64,000 nucleotides of DNA from the NCBI GenBank assembly GCA_947579605.1, contig OX388313.1, positions 30,135,214-30,199,213 of the forward strand, in the 5' to 3' direction. Of the stretch, positions 23,126-35,227 are shown piece by piece; the first letter of the stretch is position 1, and each line of letters opens with the position of its first letter. The stretch is from Athripsodes cinereus (taxonomy: Eukaryota; Arthropoda; Insecta; Trichoptera; Leptoceridae). The notes below the pieces were generated by a model. It was not told the origin of the DNA. It did no database searches and saw nothing but the letters and a program-made list of their open reading frames with translations. Position numbers and translations under genes: made by a program.

Positions 23126-23764
23126 AATATATTTCTTACTCTGTTTTCACCACGTTGGTTTATAACTTTTGCCACATTACCGGAAGAGGGGTAGCCAACA
23201 CAGCAACTCCACGTAAGCATACAAGTCCCCCCTTCCCAATTTTCAGTCGTTTCAAAATACCGAAATTTCCATTAAAAAATAATAACTATAACCTTGAACT
23301 ATTACAAAGTACAATACACGAGTTAAGACCTCGATCACAGTGTGTGTATACAAAGTACAATACAGGTACTATAAGTACAATCATGTTCTCGATCGCATCA
23401 TACTGCATCCACGTGGCGTAAAGACGATGATATAAGTTGTTATTATTATGTAATAGTAATAATAATATGTACTACTTATTTATTTATTTATTATTAACAA
23501 ACGGCAATGCACTTTCTCTCCAAACAGACTCGTAATATTTTTAATTTATTGATATAATAACTATTATTAATATTCTATATTGCATCGTATTTATTAGAAG
23601 TTTTATTATTATTATTATGTAAATGTTTTTAGATATTGTGTACTTACTTATCGACATGATGTAATGTGTGTAGGTTTGTAGGTTTCTTTGTCTGTAAGTC
23701 ACTCCGTTTTCATTTGTTTTTTTTTCGTTCCTTTTTTTTTAATTCTAGAACGCAGGGTATCTTT
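23126..23764. other. Unassigned stretch
   Basis: Bases 23126-23421 continue a 159-codon frame that begins inside the R-repeat. The frame has no domain and is not considered a gene. An AT-rich block with TTATT runs follows. Confidence 0.4.
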
Positions 23765-24095
23765 TTGTAGTGGTATATTTATCTCTCTCTATCTAAACCC
23801 TCACGCCGCATCCCCAAGTGAGTTAGATAGAGAGAACGGAACGCTATATATATCTGTCCTTAGATATTTTTTTCGCTTCTTCTACCTTTATGCAATTTCC
23901 AAAGCACGCACGCCAATTTTTCTTACTCAACACACGGCCTCCTTGAGAATTAGATTCACGTTATCAAGCCACGTAGTTCTCAGACGCCCACACTTCCTCA
24001 CACCCTTTTTTCAGGTAAGTATATCCTCTCTGTCATCCTTTCTCCATCCATTTGTTTCACGTGTCCAAACCATCATAATTTATTTATTTTCACCC
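23765..24095 (-). pseudogene. LINE RT C-terminal remnant, same family as 13010
   Basis: Minus-strand translation, across several stops and frameshifts, gives WFGHVKQMDGERMTERIYLP, then EKRV, a GRLRTTWLDNV-like part, VEEAKKISKDRYI and RSVLS. The order matches the copy at 13010-13492 (WFGHVERMQDERMTKRMYLS, EEAKEVCKDRSIWRSVLS). The 3' flank GGCGTGAGGGT is also shared. The 156-codon plus-strand frame over the same bases is antisense. Confidence 0.75.
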
Positions 24096-25404
24096 CGATT
24101 TATTTCCACTAATAAGCATTTTCTATGCCCCATAAAAAAATGGAACCAATTATCTTAAATTTTAACCAGCCGCAAAATTGACATCACACGAGTCTTCATC
24201 AAGATTTTATGAATCATCTTAAATGGATTGAATTTAATATCATGATTAACATCCATACTTCTGGGTATGTGTAAAATCCAGTTTCTGACACGACAATTAT
24301 GCTTGGAAAAGTTCAAATAAACATTCCCTACTCTCGACGTCAAACAGTCTACTAATTCCAACCACAAATTTAAAGAAATAATTTTAGGGTCAGTCAGGTA
24401 ATAAAAAAAAACCATGTTACGTATATCTTGGCAATACTATGATTAATCATTTCGCAGGTAATTTTATTGATCCAAACTTAAGTGTCGATAAATAATGCCT
24501 TGGAATGAGATAATCACTATGATCTAGATCCTGAGGTGGTACACAATAATTAGGACCCCACATACTACACCTAAACAAGAAAAATGTTAGAAATCCTTTA
24601 ATAAAACCTTTAAATATGATAATGGGAATGAACTTTCAAGGTTGATCGAATCATTTTTTTCGTATTCATACACTAAGAGTCCTTTGCTGGACTCGATGGT
24701 CTCCTCTTTGGCTTATCCTTAATTTATACTGTGGAAGCTCTTGTACTTTGCACGCGAAGTAATAACGCGCCCATGAAGATATTCCTACGAGACGGTTTTC
24801 ACTAGCCAAGCACCTCAGGTTGCAAACTAGGGTCTGCACGAGAGGACAAAAGTTTTGCATAGAAGAGCGGTTGAAAAGAAGTTCCAAATTTACGAGATTT
24901 TGGGAGGGAGTATCAAATGCTAACTGAGAACAAAAACAATGTTTTTTTTTTATATTTTTTTGTATTTTATTCAAAGATAAGATATTATGCAAATAACACA
25001 TTTTGCTATACATATATTTTATTCAACCTCGAAAAGAGTGTGACTCGTGCTTCGAGGAGGATTGCATTATTGCTCATTATTTTTTATTATTTTTTTATTA
25101 TTATATATCTATTTTATTTATATTTAAACTAATTAGGTTCTAGGTACACTTGATAGTCTGATTATTCTCGTGTGATCGAAAACATTCAAAAGAAAAAATG
25201 AAAATTAATTAGCAATATTATAATAATAATCAGAGTGAGAAATATATTCAATAAATAAATAATAATTTGTATCATTTGTTACATAATGATTAAATTAATA
25301 ATACCAACATGTAAGTAACAGAAGGCAGGTTTATTATAATAACATTATTATTCTTATTAAACGACGCATTGTTTTCTTACGTTGTTAATGTTCTGTGAAT
25401 TTTT
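24096..25404. other. Unassigned stretch with two unexplained frames
   Basis: Minus-strand frames of 86 codons (24155-24415) and 115 codons (24666-25013) are the longest unexplained ones here. Neither has a motif I recognise. Part of the first (near 24240-24260) has faint nucleotide similarity to 33560-33600, so both may be worn copies of one element. Confidence 0.35.
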
Positions 25405-25446
25405 GACCGGTTTCGCATGGATAACCACGCCATCTTCAGATACCTT
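25405..25446 (-). ncRNA. Hammerhead-like motif (candidate)
   Basis: On the minus strand: CTGAAGA (complement of 25433-25439), then TG, then the hairpin GCGTGG/CCATGC with a TTAT loop, then GAAA, the palindrome ACCGGT (25406-25411) and C (complement of 25405). The core fits CUGANGA exactly, because position 7 is free in hammerheads. Two unpaired bases precede stem II and I see no good stem I, so activity is doubtful. Confidence 0.3.
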
Positions 25447-25908
25447 ATACATAATAATAATAATTTGGAATTAAGCGAGTATTACAATATAAAGCAAATA
25501 AATTAAATTACATACAATGTACATCTTTCTCCACGCTCTGATTCTTGATTCGCAGGTCTCTTATCTTGAGTGTAAGTCGAAAGTAATTCATATGTAACTT
25601 CAATAATTACAGTGTTTTCTTCTTTTTCAACCAATTTATCTTTCGGGAAAACCTAGAGGAAGCTAAATCTAGCTACTCTATATGATTTAGTTTATAAAGC
25701 AAGTACCCATGTACATTGCTGATGTTTTCTGGGGGGCTACTTCTTTTTTTTCCATCTTACGTAAGTGTTTGACAATCTTAAAAAAAATATTTTCTAGAAG
25801 ATGACATACCTATCTTTTAGAGTGTTATCAAACATTGTCAATTCTGGATTTTTGAATATTTTTTAACGGGGCAATTTAGATTACACTTAGGGTTTTTTGG
25901 TTACAGGT

Positions 25909-26012
25909 GCCGGCAAACTCCCCTTTCACGACACAAGCTTTTAGTAGCTTACTGTGAAAGGTGTATAAGGTTGTATTTGGGTTTATAACAAAACCCAGAT
26001 ATATCTTTTTTT
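25909..26012 (+). mobile_element. SINE-A copy, 5'-truncated
   Basis: Starts within the body (CAGGTGCCGGCAAACTCCCC), continues TTTCACGACACAAGC, AAGGTGTATAAGGTTGTATT and ends ACAAAACCCAGATATATC followed by a T run. The tRNA-like head is missing. Confidence 0.85.
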
Positions 26013-27499
26013 TTTTTAAAAAATATCACGCGAAGGAAATGTCAAAGTAGTTGAAAAAGTAGAAATTTAAGTAAAGGAACAATAAACGGAAAAGAGTAGA
26101 AATAAAGTCGACAAATAAATAGACAAAGAAAACTAAAAATAATAATCGATATAAATAATAAAGAAATGCCTTTAGAAATGTACAAAAAAATATAAAGAAG
26201 ATAAAATTTACTAAAAATATCAAAATAAGATGAAAAGTGATCATTTTGTTCGCTATTCTGAACGTATCAAGTAAAAGGGGCAGAGAAAGTGTTGGAACCT
26301 ATACGACAGAAATTTCAAGTTCATTTGTAAGTAGAGAACGAGTCGTCATCACGAGCAGTACATAGTGAAATGTGCCAAGCGACCATAATACGTATGCCTT
26401 CACTTCTTCTATAACCAACAAAGTATGTTTTTCTCGTAAGTAAGACGATTGGTGTTATGTATAATAGTATTATTTCGGCAACAGAGTTTCCGGTATATCG
26501 TAAATGTGATGTAATAATAAAAGCGATGTTTGTAGCCTGTTTTTTCTTCTGCTCAATCATAAACAGTGGCGATACTAATATTCTTTTTGGTCAGCTAAAA
26601 TTTAATAGCGTCTAGAAATTGTAATTGTTCTTATAATTTTAAACGTCAGCCGGGTCCACCGCTCACTGACGTTGTAGGGTCGGAGATGCCAATACTGGCT
26701 TGGTGGTACTGATAGACTGGAGAGAGTTGAAAGATAAATAAATTGTCACCTAAACGGATAAATAGGAGTCTTTGGACTCCTGAAATATCTGGAAAATAAA
26801 GTTATTTCAACAATTGAAAGGTTGTAGGGGAATCTGACAATTTTATTGTTTTCTAGTACCTACCTACTTTTTGGTAATCCTTTTTTCCAAAATGTAAATC
26901 TACTAGCTAAACTACATCTATTTTATTTAATTTCTACTTTGGCAATAGATTTGTCATGTTTTTTTTTCTGTGGAATACTCATGTCAAAAATAAAATAAAA
27001 TTACGTGCAGTTAGTTATCCCACTTTTGTGAAATGCCACGATGATTTTGATCTAATAAGTAAGCATCGATTTTGATCTCATGAGTACCTACCTACTCCGT
27101 CACATCTCCTTGCTTAGGAATTTGGTACTGTTCGCCATGCACGCCTCTGTCAGCAATACAGCAGTATTTCTTATAAACTCAACAAAACATTGCGCGTTAG
27201 TTGGATTGACCCACAAGCAACTAGTCGGTCGTAATGGCCAATGATCTCACTGGAATTTGGCGATAAGTTGTCTTAATCTAATGGTCCGTAGTTTTAAATA
27301 AAAAATATATGTATATCGAGATTATATCACTGCAATTCTCTTTATTAAAATTGACTATATAACAGGTTGTTTTCTGGTCCATTGCATTAAATATTGTTAG
27401 GGCATCTAGATGAACTCCTGAAATGTACTAAAGAAGAAAGAGAAGAATGAGGGTACTCAATGTCTAAAATATTTGTTTCAATGATATATTTACTCACCG
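26013..27499. other. Unassigned stretch; one R fragment
   Basis: Bases 27010-27045 (TTATCCCACTTTTGTGAAAT, GCCACGATGATT) match the proximal end of the R-repeat in minus orientation. The rest is unassigned. Minus-strand frames at 26026-26244 (Phe-rich) and 26321-26560 have no motif. Confidence 0.4.
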
Positions 27500-27660
27500 T
27501 AGAGTCTTCTGAACAAAACAGGTCTACCACTTTCTTGTAATTTTTCAAATGTCATGTAAAAGGCAGATGTTCGTGAAAAATCACCTTTGAGACATTTAAC
27601 ATATCTTCAATCGTCATCAATGAGATATGCTTTCATCCTGGATTTCTTTTTATCCATAAA
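27500..27660 (-). repeat. R-repeat partial copy
   Basis: ATGTCATGTAAAAGGCAGAT, GTTCGTGAAAAATC and TTTCATCCTGGATTTCTTTT follow the R-repeat order in reverse. The copy is diverged. Confidence 0.55.
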
Positions 27661-28659
27661 AAAAATATCAGTATGTTTGCTGTGTTCAGTGAGTCTCCTG
27701 GATATCACACTTGCAGAGGATTCCTAAAAAAACAGGATTGATTATAATTCTATGATAACTTATGGCACAGAGAACTTATTTGTGAGTTCATTAGGTTGGA
27801 GTAATTGGAGATGACTCAGTGTGTGTAGATCATAAAGGCATAGTTGTGAGAGTACTTGAATTAAAATGAGTAGAGATGTGATATTTGACGGGTACTGTTG
27901 TACCAAAAGACAACAATGAAAATAACGTTTCAAATACAGAACACAAACAACAAAATGGCAATGATTCGATTATATATATAAAAAAAAAACAAAATGGATG
28001 ATCATGAATTATTATTAGATAATAACAATAAAGAAAAAAGGACAAGACGTAAGAATAAATATAATAATGATAATTATTAGCAACAACAAAAAAACAATAA
28101 ATAATTATATTACTACGGATAGTGAAATAAAAAATGCGGACATCGCGATTGGGGCAAACGTGGTCGCTCTCGGCAATAAAAATATTGTAAACAAGTTTCA
28201 CCTCGAACAAAAAATGCTCTAGTAAATTTACGACCATCGATAGTCGTCTAATCGGGGAAATTTGATGGCGTAACTTTTACTATAACTTATTTTACTCGTT
28301 CAGTAGTGACTGGGTTTGTATTCCCATGTGGTTTGGTTTGTTTATTATCTCATCTCTCGGTGCTGTTGTTGTTATTAATACTGGTATTATCTGTTTCAGC
28401 ATTCATATTAATAATAATACTGATAGTCTCAATTTGGTTTGAATCATTATTTTCATATTATGTCTAGGTCACAGTTGTAAAAAAAATATAAGTGCTATTC
28501 TTTCGTTCGTATTGCCTCATGATAGTAATATTCTCTATGTACGTAGTTTATTTACTCCACACATGCACAACTGATTTAATGGCTGTATTTACACTCTTAC
28601 CATTAGCATATTTCAAACATAACATTATAATATATTATATAGTCAATAATTCATACATA
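27661..28659. other. Unassigned stretch
   Basis: A 135-codon minus-strand frame (27830-28237) is Phe/Ile/Tyr-rich and traces to AT-rich sequence. It starts VVNLLEHFLFEVKL but has no domain I can name and I do not call it a gene. Confidence 0.35.
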
Positions 28660-29115
28660 TCGAATTTATCCCAAACTAAGATTTGGTATTATGAATACTA
28701 TTGCGACGATACCAACATATTATACAACACACTAAATACACATATCTGCACTGTAGATGTAACATTCTTGCTCAGAATATTGAAGCGAGACTCACCTCAC
28801 TCGACCAGATATCTCAGGCTTTATTTATCCGTATATTAAAACATTTAATATAGATATTTCATCCTATGCCTGGATATTTCAAAAGGCAGGGGATTTCTAT
28901 TTATCCGATATCCCAAGCAAAACTTTTGCTTCGACGAGCGGTCCAGAACACCCAGCCTGAAGGGTTGGCTAGAAAAACTGTCAATAGGAAATCTTTTGAG
29001 CTACATTTAAATGTATTTAGCACATTCAAACAATATAAAAAAGGTCATTCTTCATTTTGTCCTGTCCGAAAATCGAGCCTTGATCTCATGATTCAAAGGC
29101 AACGGTGTTATACTG
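28660..29115 (-). mobile_element. SINE-B copy interrupted by a 260-bp insertion
   Basis: Bases 28668-28767 match the SINE-B body in reverse (ATCCCAAACTAAGATTTGG, GCGACGATACCAAC, ACTAAATACACATATC). Bases 29028-29115 match the head (AAAAAAGGTCATTCTTCA, GTCCGAAAATCGAGCC, ATGATTCAAAGGCAACG). In the intact copy at 31997-32245 these parts are joined. Confidence 0.75.
28768..29027. mobile_element. Unidentified 260-bp insertion in SINE-B
   Basis: The insertion is bracketed by ACATTC (28762-28767 and 29022-29027), consistent with a 6-bp target duplication. Its ends are not inverted repeats. A plus-strand frame from 28866 (KLLLRRAVQNTQPEGLARK) runs through it, but I recognise no family. Confidence 0.5.
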
Positions 29116-29360
29116 CTCAACATAGAAATGTGACTTTTCCATAATATTGCTTTTAGAATAGGTTTTGTTTATGTCTGTATCTTTTTATTTATTCTATACT
29201 AGGAGATGAATGAACTAGTTGTTACAACGAATGCATAGTATTTGTGTTCTATTTTCATTTCATAAAAACTGTCATTGGTATTTTAAATGTAGGTATTCTG
29301 AAGCATTCGAAGCGTGTACCTCACTAGGCCACTAAAATGTGAATTATGTTGAATGACAAG

Positions 29361-29430
29361 TTAACTACCAAAGGGCTAAAATTACTCACTTTTGAATGAA
29401 AGTGGGTAATTTTAACCCTTTAGTAGTTTA
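29361..29430. repeat. 70-bp foldback
   Basis: TAACTACCAAAGGGCTAAAA plus TTACTCACTTT (29361-29391) faces an inverted copy ending TTTAGTAGTTTA (29399-29430), with a loop of a few bases and a few mismatches. Probably a very small MITE. Confidence 0.7.
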
Positions 29431-29458
29431 GTGAAAGAATCTCTTTATAGGGCAAACG

Positions 29459-29752
29459 AATCATTTAAAAGAATGTGGTTTGAAGGCTTTCATGGCGATC
29501 TTCAATATCTGGTTGTTGTTTTTCGGGTTTGCCATGTCTAGTTTTATTTTGTCGACGTTTCGGTGCACTTGTTGGCCCCATCTTCTTGAGAAGAGTTTGC
29601 ATGAAGATTATGGCTGACATGGGAATTGACATTCCTGCAACATCCATGGGTGAGGGAGGGTGCAACCCTTAATGTGTGGCCCCATCTTCATATCCTGAAG
29701 ATGGGGCCAGCAAGACATGGCAAATCCGAAAAACAACAATCATTTAAAAGAA
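29459..29752 (-). mobile_element. Insertion with 15-bp duplication and inverted end (Penelope-like?)
   Basis: AATCATTTAAAAGAA occurs at 29459-29473 and 29738-29752, a perfect 15-bp target duplication around 264 bp. Inside, TTGTTTTTCGGGTTTGCCAT (near 29516) is repeated inverted at the right end (ATGGCAAATCCGAAAAACAA). TGGCCCCATCTTC and GAAGATGGGGCCA form a second palindrome near 29677-29709. The minus strand carries GAAGATGGGG and CACCGAAACGTCGAC, the same class of motif as at 25405. A long target duplication plus a partial inverted end suits Penelope-like or LINE-type retrotransposition; the family is inferred. Confidence 0.6.
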
Positions 29753-31214
29753 ATTGGGGAGCCATTCTTTAGTTAAAAATTTAATGATCTTAAATAGGTA
29801 GCTCCCAAAACAATAGGCATGAATCATCAATAATTAAAAGCCATAAACTATCCATATCCTTTCCTTTATTTTTGTTTTCTTCTTTAAAGCTCTGGGCTAC
29901 TGCAATGACATCATCAAAGACAGTACCTACGTATTAAATTAAATTTTATTCACGTTCAATAATCGACAAATTTTGATCACCACCGATGAGAAGTTTTCAA
30001 AGAAGTTTTGCCGTTGAATTGACATAAAATCATAATACGGCATCCGATCAATAAGTAGCCATACTCATAATATGTTAATTGATAATTAACATTTCTGTGT
30101 TGCTTTAAACTCATTATTCCATAATAAACTCAATAACAAGTACAAAAGCATTCACGTAATTCTCAGCAACAATGGAATCGTTATCACGTTTGTTATTACA
30201 CCTGATGAATGAAAATGAGTTATTACCTATCTTTTGATTTGAATCGAGTACTTTGAGTTTAATAGCTACTTATACAGAAGTCAATTCTTTCTTTGATGTT
30301 GCTAGAAGAACAATGTATCAGTCGCCCAATAGCTCAAATTGTATGGATGTTTCTTATGCGTAGCTTATGTCTCCTATTTCCTGTTTACACTATTTGAAGT
30401 AATCGAGGAAAATAAGCTAAAAGAATTCATTTTGGAACACAAAATGTGACACGGACTACGAACCCTTCTTTTCGTACTATCTGTTTACCAAATATTTTTC
30501 TTCTAAAGTTTTTCTTCTGTCTTAAATTATCTTAGATTTATGAGTATTCTTTTGTTTTATTTTAATTCGTTGCTTAGCATTATTTCAGTACTTTTTGTCT
30601 GTAGATCTTATCCTAATACATCATTATTTCATTTGGATTCTGTTTTTACCATTGGTCACTGTTAAATAAAACAGATCTCTCCCATAGCAGCCTTCTGCAT
30701 TCACGTACAAACAATGCTTTTTAATTTTTATGTCATCTGACATTTTTTCCTTATTCACCTTAAAATAGAACATTCTGGTTCACATGTTATTATTATTATT
30801 ACCATTTACAAATAATGCAAATAAAATAGCAAGAAGAATAATAATGCACGCACGCAAAGTTAGTCCGACTTCCTGTATTAGGGCAGGAAAATTGACAGGT
30901 TTTATAACACATAAAAGCACTGCCTACTTGCTCACAGTAACTAACATCCATCAGGTATAGTATTACATACAAGACATAACAACAGTCATAATACCTAATA
31001 ATAATTATGCAATATTATATTATGATGCCGGTCAGAGTGCATTGCACTTGGTGTGTGTAATAGAGGAGTAGCAGGGTACTCTGTATTCCTATACTTAGTT
31101 ACACGCAGCACTCAGTCTACCACCATTCAGAGCCACTACTGTTGATAGCGTAATGCTAGTGTAATACAGGCTAACTTTTATGTTGTAACGAAGACCAACT
31201 ACACTCCATTATTT
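29753..31214. other. Unassigned AT-rich stretch
   Basis: No gene is recognised. A 22-bp palindrome (ATGTTAATTGATAATTAACA) lies near 30071. Confidence 0.4.
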
Positions 31215-31365
31215 TATTCTTCTTCTTCTTCTATTAGTGTCGTATCAGGTCCCCCCGACGTTGGCGATTACTCTGGAGAATTCATCTCTGTCTCGCGCTG
31301 TGTGGACCAGTTTTCCCATCCGTGTTATTCCGGTCCATTGCTGTATATTCCGCAGCTACGACATC
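31215..31365 (-). pseudogene. LINE reverse-transcriptase 3'-terminal remnant
   Basis: Minus-strand translation gives QQWTGITRMGKLVHTARDRD then EFSRVIANVGGT and a stop, followed by YDTN and an Arg/Glu-coding TTC repeat on the other strand (31219-31233). The string HTARDRDxxxRVIADVGGT is familiar from LINE RT C-termini. Upstream (31366-31500) the frame continues but is not recognised. Confidence 0.6.
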
Positions 31366-31996
31366 TGCCTCCTTCCAATTAAATGAGAATCTCGGATTCA
31401 TAATGGTACTCACGTCAGAAGTGAATATCTTTACGAGTCCGTATATTTTACCCCTTGGATCTTCGCTAGAGAAATAACCGTCATCGGGGTGATCTGGAAT
31501 ATGACTCAAATAAGAAAGATTTATGCATGATGGTATTATATGGATGCATGAGTGCCTGCATATTACCTACTTTTATGAATAACAGAATTATTTTAAAAGT
31601 TTTCTAGTTTTCATTAATAGTTCTGACCGTGAGGTATTTTGGAAAGAAATTCAAGTTGGCCTGTACTTAAGTAAGTGCAGGGTCACATAATGTGTGTCTC
31701 AGCTAATCCAATATTGTAACAGACGTACCTACATAGATTCATAGCACGTATGGATTCATGTCTAGCCACTTAATGCAGTCAGTCATTCAGTCATACCTAG
31801 AACTGGTGCATTGATCTGACAGTGAACGTTATCGCCATTCGTATCAGGTGATAATGAAAAAGATGAAGAAAATAAAGATGTTTATGAAGCAAACGTGACA
31901 CTTCCAAAAGTCTTGGAAGACGAGATTTATTTACATATGTTGTTCAAATAAATTACTGACAGTTACAACTTTCTCCGTGGACCCACCAGCAAAGAA
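31366..31996. other. Unassigned stretch
   Basis: Nothing recognised beyond the possible extension of the LINE remnant on the minus strand to about 31509. Confidence 0.35.
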
Positions 31997-32245
31997 TAAC
32001 ATAACATAACATACGTAGACAATTCACACAGATTGAGCTAGTCCCAAACTAAGATGAATCTTGTATTATGGGTACTCCGGTACTAACACGACGATACACA
32101 CAATGCACTAAACACATATACATGTAACACCCAGACCCAGGACAATTTGAAAAAGGTCATTCTTCACTTTGCCCTGGCCGGGAATCGAACCCGGGACCTC
32201 GTGACTCAAAGGCAAGAGCGTTACCTCCGCACCACACCGGCCAAC
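31997..32245 (-). mobile_element. SINE-B copy, near complete
   Basis: On the minus strand the head TGGCCGGTGTGGTGCGGAGG has an A-box-like segment, then the B-box GGGTTCGATTCCCGG. It is followed by GGGCAAAGTGAAGAATGACC, CCTGGGTCTGGGTGTTACAT, CGTCGTGTTAGTACCGG, TTAGTTTGGGACTAGC and a GTTATGTTATGTTATG tail. The head looks like a tRNA-derived pol III promoter. This is the best reference copy of the family in the window. Confidence 0.9.
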
Positions 32246-32248
32246 CGT

Positions 32249-32462
32249 CTTTAAGGTCTTTCATTCTTTACTGCATGATTTCGAATGTCCTGTAAAAGCA
32301 GTTGATATTCGTGAAATATCATAAAATAAAATTCAAAACATCTTCAGTTCAGCGATGAGATACGCCACCCATCCTGAATGTCTTTGATCATTTATGTATA
32401 ATAATAAATACATAGAGTTGTTCTGCTGGCTACCCCACTTGTGGGATATGCCGTGATTACAC
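32249..32462 (-). repeat. R-repeat copy
   Basis: The full order in reverse is present: AAGGTCTTTCATTCTTTACT, TCGAATGTCCTGTAAAAGC, CCACCCATCCTGAATGTC, GCTGGCTACCCCACTTGTGG, ATATGCCGTGAT. It abuts the SINE-B copy within a few bases. Confidence 0.85.
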
Positions 32463-34813
32463 AGACATATATTTTGTTTTTAATTTTTACTTCCACAATA
32501 TTTAATTAATCGTAAGCTGTATTTCATGAGCTTTCATTCTCAGCAAAAAGCTAACGTAATTCTATTAAAATAAAAAATACTAAAATAAAAATTTTAAGTA
32601 CCTACCCCGTTGGAAAAGCTTTAACTCGGAACTTTTGAGATGTGTAAAATAAGTCTTGTTCTATTAAATAGTAGGGTACCTACAACTTAACAAAGCGAGA
32701 TATTTCGTAGTCGTACTCGTAGTCGTAAGGTCCATGACCCAAGCTATAATGTCTGCAAATCAAAAATTTAAATTGTTGTCGGGGAATAACGCCTAGGTAT
32801 ACACTATTTTAAAGGAAGCCACATACAAGTTTAGTTTTATAAATGCTGTTTGTTAGTGTAGCATCATTATTAACTTATGTCATCCTGAATTCAATACGCT
32901 TCGCAAGGGGCCTAACAGACGTCCTTGAGGTAGGCCAATGCGCAAAAAACATCTCAGAAGTCAAAGACATCGTAGGTAAAAAATATTTAGCATCTAAATT
33001 AGAGACTCGACATAGGATTCATTTTTTTTTAAACTGCAAACTTTATTCATGTTTTATCGATTTATTGTCCAGGGTTGGTGCGGATATTTTAAAGATGTGT
33101 TTTTATTTCACCTTTATATTTTTTATTTTTTGTACACCACTCTAGTTCATTCTTGATTAAGACCTCATCTATTCGACATTGAATAAGTTCACACTAAAAT
33201 TTTAATCTAATTGTGACATATAATGAAATTTTAGACTGTACGACTTATATCACGGATTTTAGAATACCAGAATGTCAGTAATTGCAAATCTCTTTAACCG
33301 TCACCACAAAATCTTTCACATGTGGAGAGTGGGCATAGTTCACAAGTAATGTAATGAATATAATCTTCGTGGCATAAAAAAAAACAAGACATTCATTCAT
33401 ACAATAAGACACTGTCACTGGAATGAAGATATAAAATATGATGTTTTATGAATTTGTTTGGGGACTTGACGAACAATCCAGTTGTAACCAAATTCGGACA
33501 ACTTTGTACTTTCTCCAGAGTGAGTTTACACAATCGTGGACTGTCAATTATTGAATTTACTCTCTTTGATAATGTCATCCGCGCATTAGGGTATGTGTAT
33601 CCAAAACCGTTCATTATAAAATATAGGTAATGACTCTATAAAATAATATCTATTTAGTTGCAACATTTTTTCTTTGATCTTCCCACATCGTCTTTTGAAT
33701 TACCTGACCTTTTATTAACCCCCCTATGATAGCGTTTCATTGATTATTATTATATTGATGTGAATTGCTTTTGCATTTTTTTTTATGATTGGTAGTCTCA
33801 AGTTTTTTCTTGCTACAGAATCTAAAATAAAAATATTCCAAAATAAAGTCTTCATCCTTTAGATTATTATGGCTTAGTTATTGTTTAAATTGATGAAGTC
33901 CAAGAAATTGATCTTCAAAATACACAATGTTTAAAAATACGAGCACTCTCTCTGTCTATGCTCGTATTATCGCAAATTTTATTAGCTTTGGAGCTTAATA
34001 TTGGATTTTTGTAAACTTTTTTTAAAAACATCATTTAATGCCTTCCTCTTCATTATTTTTTCTACTGCTGGATGTGCACAACAATCATAATGATGGTTGT
34101 TGTTAGTTGCCGTGTATGCTTAACAGATGATGGTTTTAAACAGGAATTAATGGGATTGGTGATCGTATCATGGATAAAGTGGACTCAAACCAGCCTAAGT
34201 CGATTCGTAAGCATCGTAGCACCTTTCCTACTAGAGAGAGTTTGTACAGTCTGTTGGTGGTACAGATAAAGTGTCTATTGAATAATATTCTTAACGAAAT
34301 ATCATATTTTGTATTTTCTCAAACATTAAAGTAAGAAAAGGTTTGATACATAATATTTATTAACTAACTTATACAAAAAAGCACAATAATTCGTATACTT
34401 AATAACCGATAGTTAAAATCTAGCTAAAGCTGTGGTACTATATACCTATGTATTATATCTATTACTATTAATTGCGAGTACCTACTTTAGTATTCATAGT
34501 AACAATATTATTTTCATCGCTATTATCGAAGCTCTACTATTTCCAAAAAGCTGCTTCGGCCATGGCCGTCCATTGGTCCGTGGTGCGGCTCTACTAATGT
34601 CGGTTGGTACTCACCGCTGGTTGTTCTACAGTCGCGTAGGTACATACATTATATAGTGTATTAGGGTAAACGACACTGGGTGACCTCGCGAAATTCAGAA
34701 GTCTCTTGAGGAGCTACCTCATAAACCTGGCTTTTGTTGTTCAGGGAATGTTTTATTTTTCACTTATCTAATTATGTAACAGTTTCTAGACACAGTCTTG
34801 AACGTCAATGGTG
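32463..34813. other. Unassigned AT-rich stretch
   Basis: The longest unexplained frames are 100 codons at 32843-33145 and overlapping frames at 33393-33630. The minus-strand one reads GFGYTYPNARMTLSKRV, without a family I can name. CTACAGTCGCGTAGGTAC near 34627 also occurs near 9510. No gene is supported. Confidence 0.35.
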
Positions 34814-34992
34814 TGAGTTCGTCGGTAGCCTGGAGGTAGAGCCTCGGCCTCGTGAACAAGGGGTCCGTGGTTCGATACCAGGTGCCGGAAAACTGGCAAA
34901 CTCCCCTTTCACGACACAAGCTTTTAGTAGCTTACTGTTAAAGGTGTATAAGGTTGTATTTGGGTTTATAACAAAACCCAGATATATCTTTT
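34814..34992 (+). mobile_element. SINE-A copy, full length
   Basis: The tRNA-like head GAGTTCGTCGGTAGCCTGGA (A-box region near 34824) and the B-box GGTTCGATACC (34869-34879) are followed by CACGACACAAGCTTTTAGTA, AAGGTTGTATTTGGGTTTAT and the tail AACAAAACCCAGATATATC. This is the reference copy; others are at 20045, 25909, 58768 and 62068. Confidence 0.9.
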
Positions 34993-35227
34993 AAAATTAA
35001 AAAAAAATGTTATTCAGGCCAATAAAAAAACGTTTATTTATTTTAGTAAAAATATGTCTTGGTATTTTTTTTCAAGGAGATGCATCTCAATTGAATCATA
35101 TTTTTCTATAACATAGAGAGAAGTTGTTTCTCCTTCTATATTTTCTAGGGCATTAAATTGTTAATTTTTTTATTTTTCCATTTTTTATACGCCATTTTTT
35201 TTAACCCGTGATGTCCCCTATAAAGAA

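Noticed and set aside
23688..24158. 156-codon plus-strand frame
   Set aside because: Antisense of a LINE RT remnant that is recognisable on the minus strand.
27830..28237. 135-codon minus-strand frame as a membrane protein gene
   Set aside because: Hydrophobicity follows from AT-rich codons; no promoter, homolog or conserved motif visible.
32170..32245. tRNA gene on the minus strand
   Set aside because: tRNA-like head of SINE-B, continuous with the SINE body and present in other copies.
34869..34879. tRNA gene
   Set aside because: The B-box is part of a SINE head; no cloverleaf with acceptor stem can be closed.
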